DNA of 64,000 bases from Paulinella micropora (GCA_019918135.1 WBZZ01005947.1:195001-259000); one strand, 5' to 3'. Shown: positions 19,076 to 29,935, numbered from the stretch's first letter. Notes: generated by a model from the letters alone, not told the origin. A program made the numbers and translations.

Positions 19076-21382
19076 ATGCGCCCGTGCAAGCGCCAGTGCA
19101 CTGTTGCCCCTAGCGCCCTCAACGATTGGCAAGAAGTCTTCTTCTCACACGGGGCAGGGCTGCTGGCGCAACAGGACCTGGTGTCCCTGCTGCGGACATC
19201 AAAAGCCTGGAAACAGCAGCTAGATGTGTACCTCCTGCCTCAGCTGTGGCTGGCCCTAGCCCTCAACGACGCAACTTCTACAATCGACCTGCCCGAGAAC
19301 GTCTTAGCAGCTGCCGAGGAGCTGGTTGTTTACCCCCAGCTCTGCACATCACTCACGCTCAACTATAGCCGAAACCGTCTGCCCATACAGGTTCCTATTC
19401 TCCCGCGGAAGCGGCGCTTGTTGCAGCTAGCTCTTCGCTGGTTTCAACACGTCACGCACCTGTCCCTGGAGTGTGACGCGTACGCGGCCGCCGAGCTTTT
19501 GAGGGCTTGGTCAGAATGTGGCGCGAGCCAGCTGGTGGCATTATCCCTCACGCTCGAAAATGAGTATGAGCTAGAAGAGTTTGCATTCGATATCAGGCCG
19601 CCGCTCGAAGAGGCGCTACGCCACAGTCTGCCTGGTGTACAAGAACTGCGTCTAGAGTCGATGTACTTTGGGCCGCGCGGAGTGAGCGCGCTGTGGCCGC
19701 AGCCGGGCCCCGTGCCGCCGTTGCGGTGCCTGCAACTAGTCAACTGCGGCGGCCCTCGGTTGTGGGGCAGGGGCTTTGAACTGTTGGCCCCGACGCTCGA
19801 GGTGTGCGAAGTTTTAGGGAGTTCCGAGGCCATCCTCTACGTCACGGACGCAGAGGATGGCCTGGTGCTACCTGTAGGGCCGCGGCCGGTACGTTGGCCG
19901 CGGCTGCGGCGCGTGGTTGCGGGATGTGGCATGCAACCACAAGACCTGATTGAGGTGATGCAAAAGCTCGCAACCGAGGAGGACGCGGGCGGGCTCGACT
20001 GGGACCGCGCTTGCACCCCGGCGCTACAATCCTATGTCCTCAGCCTGAGCGTTTGTATGAACATGACATCACAACGGCCGAACTTTGAATACACCGGGCG
20101 GTGGGAGCGTGGCGCCCTGGAGCAGCTGCACCGGACGCTCCTTCCGCTTGGGGGCGCTTCACCTTCTTTTTTAGAGCTACGGCTGTACGACCTCGATCTG
20201 TGGGACCAGCCGAGCGCCGCCGACCTGGACGCCCTGCGGCTGCTGGCGCCCGTGCACCTGATGCTGGTCGACCGCGGCCCGCCCTGGCACTCGCAGGACT
20301 GGCCGGCCGGCGCCGTGCTGGCGCAGCTCTGGGGCAGCATATCTCCGCCGACGCTGGGGCTCACGCTGGCTCTGCGGCCCCTGCCGGGGCCCGCGGTCGC
20401 AGATGATGTGCACCGCCAGCACTTGTTGGCCTGGTGACGGTCGTGCCAGCGCCTGTTCACGGGGTCGCACCCGGGCGCGCTCGGCTGCCAAGAGTTTTCT
20501 TTCTACAGCTTTAGGCTCCAGAGCTACCTGCCGGGGCAAGTGCAAAGTAATCTGCCCGGGCTTTTTGAACTGCAGCGCCTAGTCTGGCATGGGTTGTGCT
20601 CCCTGGGCGTGCCGCTTCATTGCGGACGCTTCTGGTTGCCTGACGTGGCCTCCCCTAATGAGAGCGGAGCGCCCCCACTCTTGTGGCCGCCGCGCGGGCC
20701 CGCGCTGCCCGCTCAAGGGCTGCGGCGCGAGTTTTCGATCTTGCGTTGCCTTAAGTCGCCACAGGGTGAGGTGGCATATTGCGTCAAGGACTTCCTGCTT
20801 TGGCTAAGCGCTGCCAGGGCTCGGCGGGCGATGGCCGCAATACGCGCCAACGTCGGCCGCGCCGCCCCGCCTGAGTTGTCGCCCGAGCTCTGGACATTCT
20901 TGGTCTGCTCTGGCACGTTGGGTGACGCGGTGCGTTCCGAGCGGCCCCTCTCGATCCTCACCAATAGGCAGTGCCCGTTTGACTTGTGGCCCTACGCGCG
21001 CCCGTGGTTCCAGGGCAACGACACGCGGCGCGGGCTGGCTGGCTACGTGGCCATGCTATTTGATCGCGTCGAGGCGGCCGCCTACAAGGGTTCCGTGCAC
21101 CCCCCGTGGAACAAGCTGGTTCTGGAGCTCAAAGAAACCCTGGCGGCTCTCAGGAGCGACACATACAGCCAAAATCCGTTGAGTGACATTTCCGGCTATG
21201 TACTTCAAGATACGGAAACCCCGCGTCGTTTGGGTATCTTGTGCCAAGAGCTGGCCCTCCGCGTGGACGTGAGTTTGTCAACACGCTATAGCTACGCTTG
21301 TTGGAAGGAGATGCGCTCGCAGCTGCTAGTTCCTTTAGTAGAAATGACAAGGGCAGAAGCCCCCCTCAACCTGGGTGCTTAG
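19076..21382 (+). pseudogene. F-box/LRR-type gene, copy A (nearly whole)
   Basis: Translation starts at ATG 19,076, just after a family R repeat. Residues 1-60 fit an F-box-like start (ALNDWQEVFFSHGAGLLAQQ, then LVSLLRTSKAWKQQL). A long stretch of irregular leucine-rich repeats follows (LTLNYSRNRL, VQELRLESMYF, FLELRLYDLDLW). The last third is a distinct domain shared with the decayed copy at 43.7-45.4 kb (LPGLFELQRLVWHGLCSLGV). The coding sequence is collinear over 2.3 kb with about one break, so it is a nearly intact member. F-box/LRR proteins of giant viruses are thought to redirect host SCF ubiquitin ligases; that role is inferred. Confidence 0.65.
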
Positions 21383-21469
21383 ACAGGTTTTTGTAGGGGG
21401 ATTGGCGCGTGTTTTGGCTTTTACTTCATTTGTTTTTCGTTGACTTCTCAGCCTTATCCAGAACAGCAC

Positions 21470-22200
21470 GATTTAGCGCCAAATGAACAGGCCGTCCCGG
21501 TTGCTGCCGGTTCTGCGGGGGGATCGGATGTTTTCCCGCCGAGGAAAAACCACGCACCATTTTTTATTGCGCAAATGACAAGTTTTCAAATCCCTCCTTC
21601 CCTCCCCCTTTCGAAGGGGAGCGGGAGGAGAAGGGGAGAGGGGGGGAAACAGGGAGAGGGAGAGATCGGGGGCGGGAGGCGGCGGTGTCTTGAAGTGGAC
21701 TTTTTTCTTTCGCCCGTTTCTCGAATTAAACTTGGCGCCAAATTGTCTTGTGTGTGTTTTCCTGGAAAAACTAGGAAGCACTACCTTTTCCGACCTTATC
21801 CAGAACAGCTCAATTTAACACCAAATTAACCGGCCGTTCCGGCTTCCGCGGGCCTGGGGAAGGGGCGGATGTTTTCCCGCGAAAAGAAACGGCGCGCCAT
21901 TTTTTTTTGCTTGCGCAAATGACAAGTTTTTAGATCTCTCCCCTCCCCTCCCCCTTTCGGAAGGGGAGCGGGAGGAGAAGGGGAGAGGGGGGAAAGAACG
22001 GAGAAGGGGAAAGAGCGGGGAGTAAGGAGAACGGGGAGTAAGGAGAACGGGGGCGAGAAAGGGAGAGGGAAGGGGAGAGAACTGGGGAGGGGGGGGGGCG
22101 GCGTCGTCGTTTTGCGCAAAGTGGACTTTTTTCTTTGCTTACATTAAATTTGGCGCTAAATTTTCCTAAGTGCGTGTTTTCCCGGGAAACATATTACCCC
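21470..22200. repeat. Two copies of family R intergenic repeat
   Basis: Copies at about 21,470-21,790 and 21,810-22,200 share gcgccaaatgaacaggccg or a variant, gttttcccgc, gcgcaaatgacaagttttta-like text, purine-rich filler, a ggacttttttctttc block and ttggcgccaaatt before a tttccygg block. Spacing and order match the copies elsewhere. A plus-strand open frame at 22,250-22,430 (MTPGRSIVVVHGVSSG) is too short to support as a gene. Confidence 0.75.
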
Positions 22201-22498
22201 CCCCCCTTTCTGGTGACGGGCGCAAGCTAATACACTCGGTCCAGCGCAGGCATGACCCCCGGCAGGAGTATAGTCGTGGTGCACGGAGTGTCGAGTGGCG
22301 CCTTGTTTTATTTGGACACAGGGCGCCGCGAGGATTTGACTCTTGTGCAAAAAGGATTTGCAAGCACTCGAACTGAAGCTTCGCCAGGGCTTTGTACGAG
22401 GCGCGTCGGGCAGATTGCCTCTACCTGAGGGAGAAAGGGGAGCTCGGTAGGGGGCATGCCCCCCCAGGTCCTCACTGACTTTGGGTTTTGGGTTTTTA

Positions 22499-22625
22499 TT
22501 AAAGTTTTAATTTCTAGTAAACTTTCAAAGATCTAAACTTAACTCCACGCAATTTGGGCATTCCCAGCCCGACTTCTTGTATTAAGTGGTTTTCCAAAGA
22601 AAAATGCCCTGGCAGAGAGCCGCGG
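22499..22625. repeat. Dispersed duplicate, copy 1
   Basis: About 125 bp here (ttaaagttttaatttctagt through ttccaaagaaaaatgccctg) recurs at 25,541-25,665 at roughly 90% identity, directly left of Fanzor copy 2. On the minus strand it can be read as a short tail containing WECPNCVELSLDL, a CxxC motif before a stop, so it may be the end of a lost gene. The surroundings up to 22,754 contain no further recognisable coding sequence. Confidence 0.6.
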
Positions 22626-22754
22626 TCCCCTACAGAATCCGCAAAGTGGCTATTCGGGGACCTGCAAGCGGCGAGGGGCTCTGCTAATACAAATTTTCAG
22701 CACGGGCCTGCCCCCCCTGCCTCTAAGCAAAGAAAAAGCAGGAAGGATTGTTTA

Positions 22755-24011
22755 TTAGTCCTGTGGTACGAAAGGGTCCGCTTGCCAACAGCCCGCTAGC
22801 GCGGGCTGGATGGGGGGGGGGGGGGGGGGTTTGGGGGGCCTGCCCCCCGGATCTGGCGGCGTTGGCTCGGGCACGACTTGGTTGAGAAAGTCGAGGGCGA
22901 TTCCAAAATCTACGACGCTTTCGTAGAATCGGCGTCCTTTGCTGTCGACAACTCCAAAGTACCTGTCGTGAGCTAGCCCGCGCACGCGCAGAGTACAATA
23001 AACAATCTGGCGTCGTCCCCAATGCACAAGCCGACAAAAGTCGGGGCCCCGGTTGCTGTCGCTGCTGCTGCTACTGCTGCTACTGCTGCCGCTTCCGCCG
23101 CTGCTGGCAGCTGTGTGGCTAGCGCTCGGCAGCGTGCAGAGACTGAGCCTGCCTGTGAGGGCTTGCAGATCTGAGTTGGCCTGTTTCAGTCGCTCAATCT
23201 CTAGTCGCAGAGCCGCCAGCTCCGGCTTCCCGTCTTCGCGTTGGGACTCAACCTCACGCACTCGCTTCTGCAACTGCGCGCATTTGCTGCGCCACTCCTC
23301 GCACTCGTTCTGGGTCTGCTCGCCCGCATGCTGGCAGGCCTGCAGCTGACGCTGCGCCGCTAGCGCCGCCTGCTCCAGTTCGTTCTCTGCGCCGGCCTTC
23401 CCCCGAGCTAGCTGCGCCGCTTCTTCGCGCAGTTTTGCCACGCTGGCTTGCAGCTGCGCAAGCTCTTGTTGCCAACGCAGCTCCTGCCCTACAAGCCTAA
23501 GATTGGAGTCTACCTCCTGCTGCGATCGCAAGCGCAGCGCTTCGTTTTTTTGGCGCAGCTCGGAGTTCGAGGCAGAGCTTTCTTGCAAGCGTACGTTTTC
23601 CGCCACCAGGACCTCATTCCGCCGCTGTAGCCCCGCCGCCGCCGCCGCGCAGTCAGACAGTTCCCGCGCAAGTTCCTCGAGCTTGGCCTCTAGGGCGGAT
23701 TTGGCAACGGACAGCGCCTCCCTGTCTGCGCTCTGTTGAGTTAGGTGCTGAACCTTCTGAGCTAGTCGCGAATTGGCTGCCAGCAGCTCTGCCTGCCTCG
23801 TCCTGAGCGCTGCATTTTCCTGGCGCAGAACCTCGCATGCCCGCTGGCTCGAGAGCCGCTCCTGCTTCAACCTTTCGCGACCCAAGTCTTGGCTACCGAG
23901 CGCCACTTTTCTGAGGAGCTCAGTGCTGGCAGCCAGGTTCTCATGCATGAACGCGTTGGCCCGCTGCAAGTCAGGCACGGGCGACGCATGGCCTGCCTCT
24001 TCTAGCATCAT
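22755..24011 (-). CDS. Long coiled-coil protein with C-terminal globular domain
   Basis: The product is 418 aa from ATG 24,011. Residues 20-275 are an almost unbroken coiled coil rich in Leu, Gln, Glu, Arg and Ala (LRQENAALRTRQAELLAAN; RLEIERLKQANSDLQAL). A serine/glycine linker (about 295-315) leads to a globular part of about 70 residues (LVHWGRRQIVYCTLRVRGLA; YFGVVDSKGRRFYESVVDFG), then a proline-rich stretch translated from a G-run. The C-terminal domain is unfamiliar. Coiled coils of this kind occur in viral structural or scaffold proteins, but nothing here fixes a role. The frame is open throughout and the gene looks whole; the proline-rich end may be run-on. Confidence 0.7.
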   Translation of the reverse strand: MMLEEAGHASPVPDLQRANAFMHENLAASTELLRKVALGSQDLGRERLKQERLSSQRACEVLRQENAALRTRQAELLAANSRLAQKVQHLTQQSADREALSVAKSALEAKLEELARELSDCAAAAAGLQRRNEVLVAENVRLQESSASNSELRQKNEALRLRSQQEVDSNLRLVGQELRWQQELAQLQASVAKLREEAAQLARGKAGAENELEQAALAAQRQLQACQHAGEQTQNECEEWRSKCAQLQKRVREVESQREDGKPELAALRLEIERLKQANSDLQALTGRLSLCTLPSASHTAASSGGSGSSSSSSSSSDSNRGPDFCRLVHWGRRQIVYCTLRVRGLAHDRYFGVVDSKGRRFYESVVDFGIALDFLNQVVPEPTPPDPGGRPPKPPPPPPIQPALAGCWQADPFVPQD

Positions 24012-24049
24012 TACTCTTTTACCTTGCCCAACAAAGCACAAATAAACCT

Positions 24050-25540
24050 GTCACGGAGCGCGCCAAGAAAGTGTGAGATTTTTTTTTATAAGAGCAGGGA
24101 GTAAGAGAAGGGGCAAGGGCAGGGGCGCGCTAAAATGTTAAAAAAAAAACCAAAATCCCTGCAAAGTTTTATTAATGTTGGCACTGAAAACTAAGAGAGG
24201 GGCGCCAAGAAAGTAAAAAAAAAAGAATTTTTTATTAAAGCTCGACGATCTTACATTTGGCATCGATAACTAAGAGAGGGAGACGGAAGCGGGCAGAGGA
24301 GGGGGAGAGGCACGACCCTGTCTTTAGCCTCCCGTCTGAGAACTTGGACAGGGAGTGATAAGGGGACTACAACGCTGTCGCTTTTCTGCCACGTGTGCCA
24401 GCAGAGCTGGAACCCCGGCTCCGGTGGACTTGCTGAGGCAGCGGGGAAACATCCTCCCCCCCCCTCCCTCCCTCTCCCTCTTCCCAGGTTTCTGCGGCCG
24501 GGCAAGATTTTTATTTCTCCCTCGTTTTCTCTTGCGTGAAATTTGTCGCCAAATGTGTGCGTGTGTGTGCGTATCTCCCGGAAAAATGGAAGGTGCGTCA
24601 GAATTGTGCTCTACCCATCAAAAAGTTTTTGGGCTCACCCACCTTGCCATGGATTTTTGTATTAATTTTCTTTTTACATTTTTTAGCGCGCCCCTGCCCT
24701 TCCCTCTCCCTCCTAGTTCTCAGTACCCCCAGTGTAAAACCGTCGGACTTCAATAAAAAAATTTTTTTTTGCACTTCCCTGGCGCCCTCCTCATACCCAA
24801 TCTCCTTCTCTCCCTCCTAGTTTTCAATGTCAAGTGTAACAATTTGTGAAATCTTAATAAAAAAATCCTGGTGCGCCAGTCCTCCCCCTTCCCTTTCCCC
24901 TCACACCCTTCACCTCCGCCCTAGAGTTGCGCGGACATGATTTTTTTTCTCTTTTTTTCGCGTAAAATTTGTGGCCAAAATGTGTGTGTGTGTGCGTATT
25001 TCCCAAGAAGAGGGAAGGCACGCCAGCATTGTGCACCCCCAATCAAAAAAGTTTTTTTAGCATCCTTCCCCGAGAGGAGAGTGGAAGGGGGGGGGGGGAA
25101 GGGGGGATGCGTCCTCTTCCCCCCCCCCTCTCCCTCCTCTTTTCTCTTCCCTCCCCCCCCCCTCTCGGGGGTGGCAGGAGGAAGGGAGGAGGGGGGGGGA
25201 GGGGTCGGGGGAGGGGAAAAAAGAGGAAAGAGAGGGGGGGGGGGGCGCCTCCCCCCCCTGCAAATTCCCCCCTCCGCGTTACGTTGCACATCTTTCCCGT
25301 TCCCCCGCCCCCTCCCTCTCCCCCGGCCCCCGGCCTCTCCCGAGGGGAAGGGTGCCCAAAAAAAATTGTTTGATGGGTGGAGCACAATTCTGAGACACCT
25401 TCCCTTTTTCCCGGCAAATACGCAAACTTCGGCGACAAATCTCAGGCAAGAAAAAAAGGGGGGGGGCAGCGCGCGGTGGCGCCACTTGTCGGCGGCCGGG
25501 TTTGACTGCATGCAGCTGGAGCTGCTCAAATTTGTTTAAT
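24050..25540. repeat. Gene-free repeat region with inverted-repeat element
   Basis: The stretch contains three tail cassettes in reverse orientation (24,150-24,190; 24,235-24,270) or forward (24,720-24,770; 24,815-24,865). An inverted-repeat unit has a left arm of about 24,955-25,085 (cgtaaaatttgtggccaaaa, attgtgcacccccaatcaaa) and an inverted right arm at about 25,345-25,445. A third arm lies at 24,535-24,640. The core between the arms is G-run/C-run palindrome. Open frames across it are glycine/proline artefacts. Confidence 0.75.
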
Positions 25541-25779
25541 TAAAGTTTTAATCTTTAGTAAACTTTCAAAGATCTAAACTCAACTCCACGCAATTCGGGC
25601 GTTCCCAGGCCCTGCTTCTTGTATTAAGTGGTTTTCCAAAGGAAAATGACCTGGCAAAGAGGCGCGCAGGGAGAGCCGCGATATTCAGACCCCCCTAGCA
25701 TTTGCCCCATAGCTCCATGTCATCTAACTGCATGTTGCAATTGGTTTTTTTCTGGACATACTGGGCGAACATCAATGCA
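25541..25779. repeat. Dispersed duplicate, copy 2, left flank of Fanzor copy 2
   Basis: Bases 25,541-25,665 repeat 22,499-22,625. The remaining sequence up to the element edge at 25,780 is unique; on the minus strand it reads FAQYVQKKTNCNMQLDDMEL for a short distance before a stop, which could be the remnant of the gene into which the element inserted. This flank has no similarity to the left flank of Fanzor copy 1. Confidence 0.55.
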
Positions 25780-25785
25780 CGGATC

Positions 25786-25970
25786 AGATTGAAATCTTGA
25801 GGAGGTGAACCCCCTCAGAGATTCCTACAGCTGGGAGAGAGAAAGGGCAGCACGCGGCACATCCCCCTCTCTCCTCAGAGGCCCCGATCGAAGCAAAGCA
25901 ACCAAAACCGACCTGAGATCGGTTTTGGTGCGAGGTCTAGAACCTAAACAAACTAATATAAATCCTGCTG
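25786..25970 (-). ncRNA. Putative omega-RNA / right end of Fanzor copy 2
   Basis: All three inverted repeats of copy 1 are present at the equivalent places: TGAGGaGG/CCcCCTCA at 25,799-25,818, the perfect ACCAAAACCGA/TCGGTTTTGGT stem at 25,901-25,929, and CTGCTG/CAGCAG at 25,965-25,985 inside the last codons. The segment is nearly identical to that of copy 1, as expected if it is a functional guide scaffold or simply because the copies are young. Confidence 0.5.
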
Positions 25971-27902
25971 ACCCAAGGCCAGCAGTCTTACAAGGATGTT
26001 GCGACTGGCGTTCATGTCGCGTCCGTGCTGCAGAGCGCACCACTGGCAGCTGTACGTTTTGGCGGCTTTGACGTCCTTCCATAGCGCCCCACATTGCGTA
26101 CAAGCTTGTGTGGTGAACTCCTCGTTGCAGATCAGCACTTTGCATTTACCTACATACTCTCGCTGCAGGTTCAGCAAGCGCTTGCGAAAATCGGCATGTC
26201 GCCAGGCAAGCAGCTTGCGCTTCGTTTCCCGTGAGATCGTTTTGCCCTTCACCATGCCCGACGCTCCGAACCAAGGTAGCACGACGTAGTCGTGGTTATC
26301 GAGCAGCCATCTAGCGGCTTTCTTGTGCACGTCCTGGACCATGTTGTAGATCTTATCACGCACTCGAGTAATAGCGCGCCGTAAGCGCCAGCGGTTGCGC
26401 TTCTTGCTGCTGTCCTTAGCCAGTAGCCCAACCTTGCTTAGCAGATTGTCGATGTGTTTCTGCAGACGGTACACGCGTGCAATAGACCCGCGGCCCCATT
26501 CGGTTATCGCGCCCGAGTCCGCGTGGTACATGGTCAGAAAGCTCCGCACTCCCGGGTCGATGCTTACTACACGCTTCGAGTCAGGCTCCGCGAAATCGCG
26601 CTGCCGCTGCTCTAGCTCTACCGGTACATGTAAGTACCATTTACCTAGGGGATCGACCCTCAGGCGCACATCGTACTTGATTTCAAGCTTCCTGGCCCCC
26701 AGCCTACGCTCTTGTTTTCTCCAATCCTTGGACGCAACCGAGTCAGGCCCCAGAAAGCCTGCAAAGAAGCCCCGCTGGCGCCCCCAGACTGTGTGCGAGA
26801 TCGCGATCGTAGACCTGCGCTCTCCCCACTTGCGGAAGTTCACTCTTTTCCAGTGAAAGAACTTGCCCTTCTGGCTAAGATTTGAGATGGCCGAGGCTCT
26901 CGCCGCTTGCAGATCCCGGATGGCCACTTCGCGGATGTCGTAGGGCACGTTGAGAAGCCACAGTCTGGCTCGCACAAATTCGCTACCTTCTTTTACAAAC
27001 CGCAGGCGCAGAGTATCTAGATCGAAGTCGCCCAAGCAGCGCATTCTACCGCCCATCTCGGCCCTTCTTTTCTCTCGGCGCTCCTTTTGTTCTTGACGTT
27101 CCTTTGCTTTCCTGGCCTTGATCTTCTCGGGCGTCTCCTCCTTCTCTTTCTTGTCTTTCTGAGCCGGCTTCTCTTCCTTTTTTAGTCTCTTGTGCTTGCC
27201 GGGCTTTTCCTTTTTTTCTTGGCGCCGCCTCTTTTTACTAACAGCCTGCATGGTTTGATCTTCCTGCTCCTCTTCGCTGGGCCACGGAAAACGCTCATCC
27301 TCTGTTCTCAGCCAGGCCAGCGCCGCATTCCAGGTGGTATGGACTGCCCGAAATAACAGCCACGCCTTGCGCAGCCAATCCCGCCTGACTTCCTTATCCT
27401 TGGTCTTCGGATAGATTCTGCACGTGAATGTTTTCAGCGGGGGCGTCTTGCCCGCTTTCTTGTTGAGACTAAACTTTTTTTTAGGCACCTTCTGCGTCTC
27501 GCCTGCCTTGGCTGCGTTGCGTCGCGCGTTGACCTGAGTTGCGGGCAGCAGTGCAAGCCGCGACTGCCAGGAGGTCTCCTCCGGGCCTTGCTCAGTTGCT
27601 GGCTCGTACCTTCTGACCGAGCTCCAGGAACCGTAACCCAGGACCCTGCTCAAAGAAAGAGGCAGGCGGCTTGCGCTCGCTCTGGCCAGGCCGCCCCCTG
27701 TGCATAGAGGTAACTGCCTGGACATCTCCCTGGCAGACTCAGTCCAGAACGGCGCATAAGCTAAGACTGGCTCTAGCGGAGGCCGTGCGGGTTTGAACTT
27801 CTTCTCTCGGGCTTTTTCCTCTCGGGGCCTGCCCGCTGGCGCAGCACGCAGGGATAGCTCGGGGGCCCATGCTGTCTGGTCCCAGAGAGTGCGCCGCCTC
27901 AT
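25953..27902 (-). CDS. Fanzor RNA-guided nuclease, copy 2
   Basis: The product is 649 aa, whole by motif: RuvC Asp in SIDPGVRSF, Glu in NEEFTTQ, zinc-finger pairs CTQC and CQWC, and Asp in GRDMNASRN, at the same positions as in copy 1. I count three amino-acid differences from copy 1 (T to A and Q to E near residue 110, N to D in KYDVRL near residue 403) and about six silent differences. The two copies therefore diverged recently, and the surplus of silent changes hints, weakly, that the protein has been kept functional since. Confidence 0.88.
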   Translation of the reverse strand: MRRRTLWDQTAWAPELSLRAAPAGRPREEKAREKKFKPARPPLEPVLAYAPFWTESAREMSRQLPLCTGGGLARASASRLPLSLSRVLGYGSWSSVRRYEPATEQGPEETSWQSRLALLPATQVNARRNAAKAGETQKVPKKKFSLNKKAGKTPPLKTFTCRIYPKTKDKEVRRDWLRKAWLLFRAVHTTWNAALAWLRTEDERFPWPSEEEQEDQTMQAVSKKRRRQEKKEKPGKHKRLKKEEKPAQKDKKEKEETPEKIKARKAKERQEQKERREKRRAEMGGRMRCLGDFDLDTLRLRFVKEGSEFVRARLWLLNVPYDIREVAIRDLQAARASAISNLSQKGKFFHWKRVNFRKWGERRSTIAISHTVWGRQRGFFAGFLGPDSVASKDWRKQERRLGARKLEIKYDVRLRVDPLGKWYLHVPVELEQRQRDFAEPDSKRVVSIDPGVRSFLTMYHADSGAITEWGRGSIARVYRLQKHIDNLLSKVGLLAKDSSKKRNRWRLRRAITRVRDKIYNMVQDVHKKAARWLLDNHDYVVLPWFGASGMVKGKTISRETKRKLLAWRHADFRKRLLNLQREYVGKCKVLICNEEFTTQACTQCGALWKDVKAAKTYSCQWCALQHGRDMNASRNILVRLLALGQQDLY

Positions 27903-28479
27903 TGGAAAAGTCACTCTTCGGATGAATTAGACGGAGTTTGTGGTAGATGCAGGGCCCATAAAGCCAAGGGCAGGGCCATGCCTGTACCTGTTCACAAAGT
28001 GAATACTTTGACTTGTGGCTTTATAGGGGAAGCAAAACTAGGTAAACTTTTTTTTGGGGGGCCCGCAGGGGGGGGGCGCCCCCCCCCCCCCCCCCTTTTC
28101 GGGAAGAAGGGAGAGAGAAAGGAGGCGAGGAAAGATGGGGGGGGGGGGGGGGAATGCCCCCCCCCCACTTTTTTTCTCCCCTCCCACTTGAGCCCCCTGA
28201 GCCCGGGGGGCTCAAAGAACAAGGGGAAAGGAGAGGGAAGGGCGCAGAAGCTACAACAAAAAAATAAATACATGAAACGTCTCCACTAAGCACCCCCCCC
28301 TTCCCCTTCCCTCTTAATCTCCTAGTTTTCAGTGCAAAGTGCACGACTTTGTCGAGCTTTAATTCAGCGTATTGTATACTTTCTTCGCGTGCCCCTGCTC
28401 TTCCCCTTCCCGCTCCCGCTCCCCGTTCTCAGTGCCAAGTGTAAGACTTTGTCGAGCTTTTAATTAAAAAGTTTCTCTT

Positions 28480-29140
28480 TTTTTTGCGCAAATGACAAGT
28501 TTTCATATTCCCCTCCCCCCCCCCCCCTTTGGGGAGAAGAGGGAGCGTGAAGAGAAGGGGGAGGGGGAGAGAACGGGGAGTAGGGAAAGCGGGGGAATGA
28601 AAGGGGAAGGGGGAAATAAGGGGGGAGCGGGCGCCTCCCTCCCCCCTCCTTCCCTTCCCTTCTCTCCCTGCGCCTTCCCCGTGCGTTTCTTTGCGAACTG
28701 AACTTTTTCTCTTTCCCGTTTCTCGAATGAAACTTGTCGCCAAATTTGCTTGTGTATGTTTCCCCGGAAAAACTACCGGCCGCTCCGGTCTCTTTCCTCG
28801 GGGTAACCTATGTCTTCCCGTGGAAAAACGCGCGCCAAAGTAATTTTTTTTTTGCGCAAATGACAAGTCTTGTACACTCCCTCCCCCTCCCCCTTCGAAG
28901 GAAGGGAGAGGGAAGATAAGGGGGAGGGGGAGAGGGGAGAAAAAGGGGAGCGGGAAGACAAGGGGAGGCGGGGGGGGGGGGGGGGGAAGAGACAAGGGAA
29001 GAAGAAGAGAAGGGGAAGGAGGAGGAGGAACTGGGCGCCCCCTCCCCCTTCTTTTTTCCTTCCCTCTGCCCCTCTCTTCCCTCTCTCCCGGCGCATTCCT
29101 CACGTGTTTCTTTGCGAACTGGGCACCGAGCGAGTCAGTC
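28480..29140. repeat. Two copies of family R intergenic repeat
   Basis: Copies at 28,480-28,770 and 28,770-29,140 show the full order: gcgcaaatgacaagttttca or variant, polypyrimidine/polypurine filler with G-runs, ttctttgcgaactg, tttctcgaatgaaacttgtc and gccaaatttgc, ccccggaaaaact, ccggccgctccggtctcttt, ggggtaacctatgt and a gcgcgccaaagt start of the next copy. They show how neighbouring copies chain head to tail. Confidence 0.75.
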
Positions 29141-29188
29141 GAGGCCAGGCGTGACACGTCTTGCACACTAGGCGCGGCTCACAAAAGC

Positions 29189-29398
29189 TCAGTGTTCCAC
29201 CCAGCGCAGATTCTTCAATAAACCAAAGTACTTGGACAGCGATTTCCAATCCAGGGCCCGATCACCTTGCACCTCTTGCAGGCAAGCTAGGACAGACAAG
29301 TCAGGCTGTTGGAGGCCCGGGCTGAAGTCTCTCGTAAGCTCCAACCTGGGCAAAGTGATCGCGCAGCTGCAGCGGCGGCCGCGAACAGAGGCGGGCAA
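29189..29398 (-). pseudogene. Short LRR-like remnant
   Basis: Minus-strand translation (ITLPRLELTRDFSPGLQQPD; LACLQEVQGDRALDWKSLSK; YFGLLKNLRWVEH) has the leucine spacing of irregular LRRs in the F-box/LRR proteins nearby and ends at a stop at 29,189. The upstream part was not found in the same frame. It is probably the tail of a decayed member of that family. Confidence 0.4.
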
Positions 29399-29419
29399 AG
29401 GAATAGTTACGATCCCCCC

Positions 29420-29772
29420 CGATTAACGAGGCCAGCAAGACGACGGCCGCGCCACCGGGCGTCGTACCTGTGCGGCCCGTGGCAGCAGGCCAGCAGGAAC
29501 CAGGCGGAGGATCGGGCGCACAGCTTCCGGCTTTAGAAGACGACGAACAACATGGGAATGCGGCAGGCTGCTGGGTGAGGAGGAAGAGGAAGAGGAAGAG
29601 CAGGCCCGGGACGAGGCCGCGGGGGTACACGGAGGAGGACAAAGCGACGGGTAGGTCGGGGCCGCTGTCAGGAGCCACAGACGTTGAGCTCCTTCGTCAG
29701 GCCCTTGGCCTTCGCGTGCCCCCGGGGGACATACCCAAGGAGCTGGAGGGGGTGTTTACTAAGGGCTTTTGA
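29420..29772 (+). pseudogene. Possible small basic protein or gene tail
   Basis: A plus-strand frame gives INEASKTTAAPPGVVPVRPV, a basic KRKRKSRPGTRPRGYTEEDK region and a clean C-terminus (ATDVELLRQALGLRVPPGDI, then PKELEGVFTKGF). No ATG lies at a sensible place. It overlaps the LRR remnant on the other strand only at its edge. Either a short gene with a lost start or the tail of a longer one; the family is unknown. Confidence 0.35.
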
Positions 29773-29935
29773 AGCGACAAGGCGACAGCTGCGGCGGGGT
29801 CCCAGCGAAAGCATCTGCGCGGGTGGCTGCGGGCCGGCGATGTGGGCAGACCATTTAAGCCCATTCCGGACGACGCCGGGCTGACGCGGCGAAGTCGTCC
29901 ACTTGGCACTGAAAACTAGGAGGTTGAGAGGGACG

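Larger units (their letters stand above)
25780..28500 (-). mobile_element. Fanzor (TnpB-like) element, copy 2
   Basis: This is the second copy of the 2.7-kb unit, offset by 9,710 bp from copy 1 up to the homopolymer region. It has the same orientation, the same ORF, the same right-end hairpins and the same upstream blocks (agtgaatactttga, GAGCCC arm, tail cassettes). It differs by about nine substitutions in the coding region and by G/C-run lengths upstream. Because the left flanks are unrelated, this is dispersal of an element rather than a tandem segmental duplication. Confidence 0.8.

Noticed and set aside
24937-25539. Several 130-200 codon frames on both strands
   Set aside because: Gly/Pro/Arg-rich translations of the G-run/C-run core of an inverted repeat, open on both strands at once.
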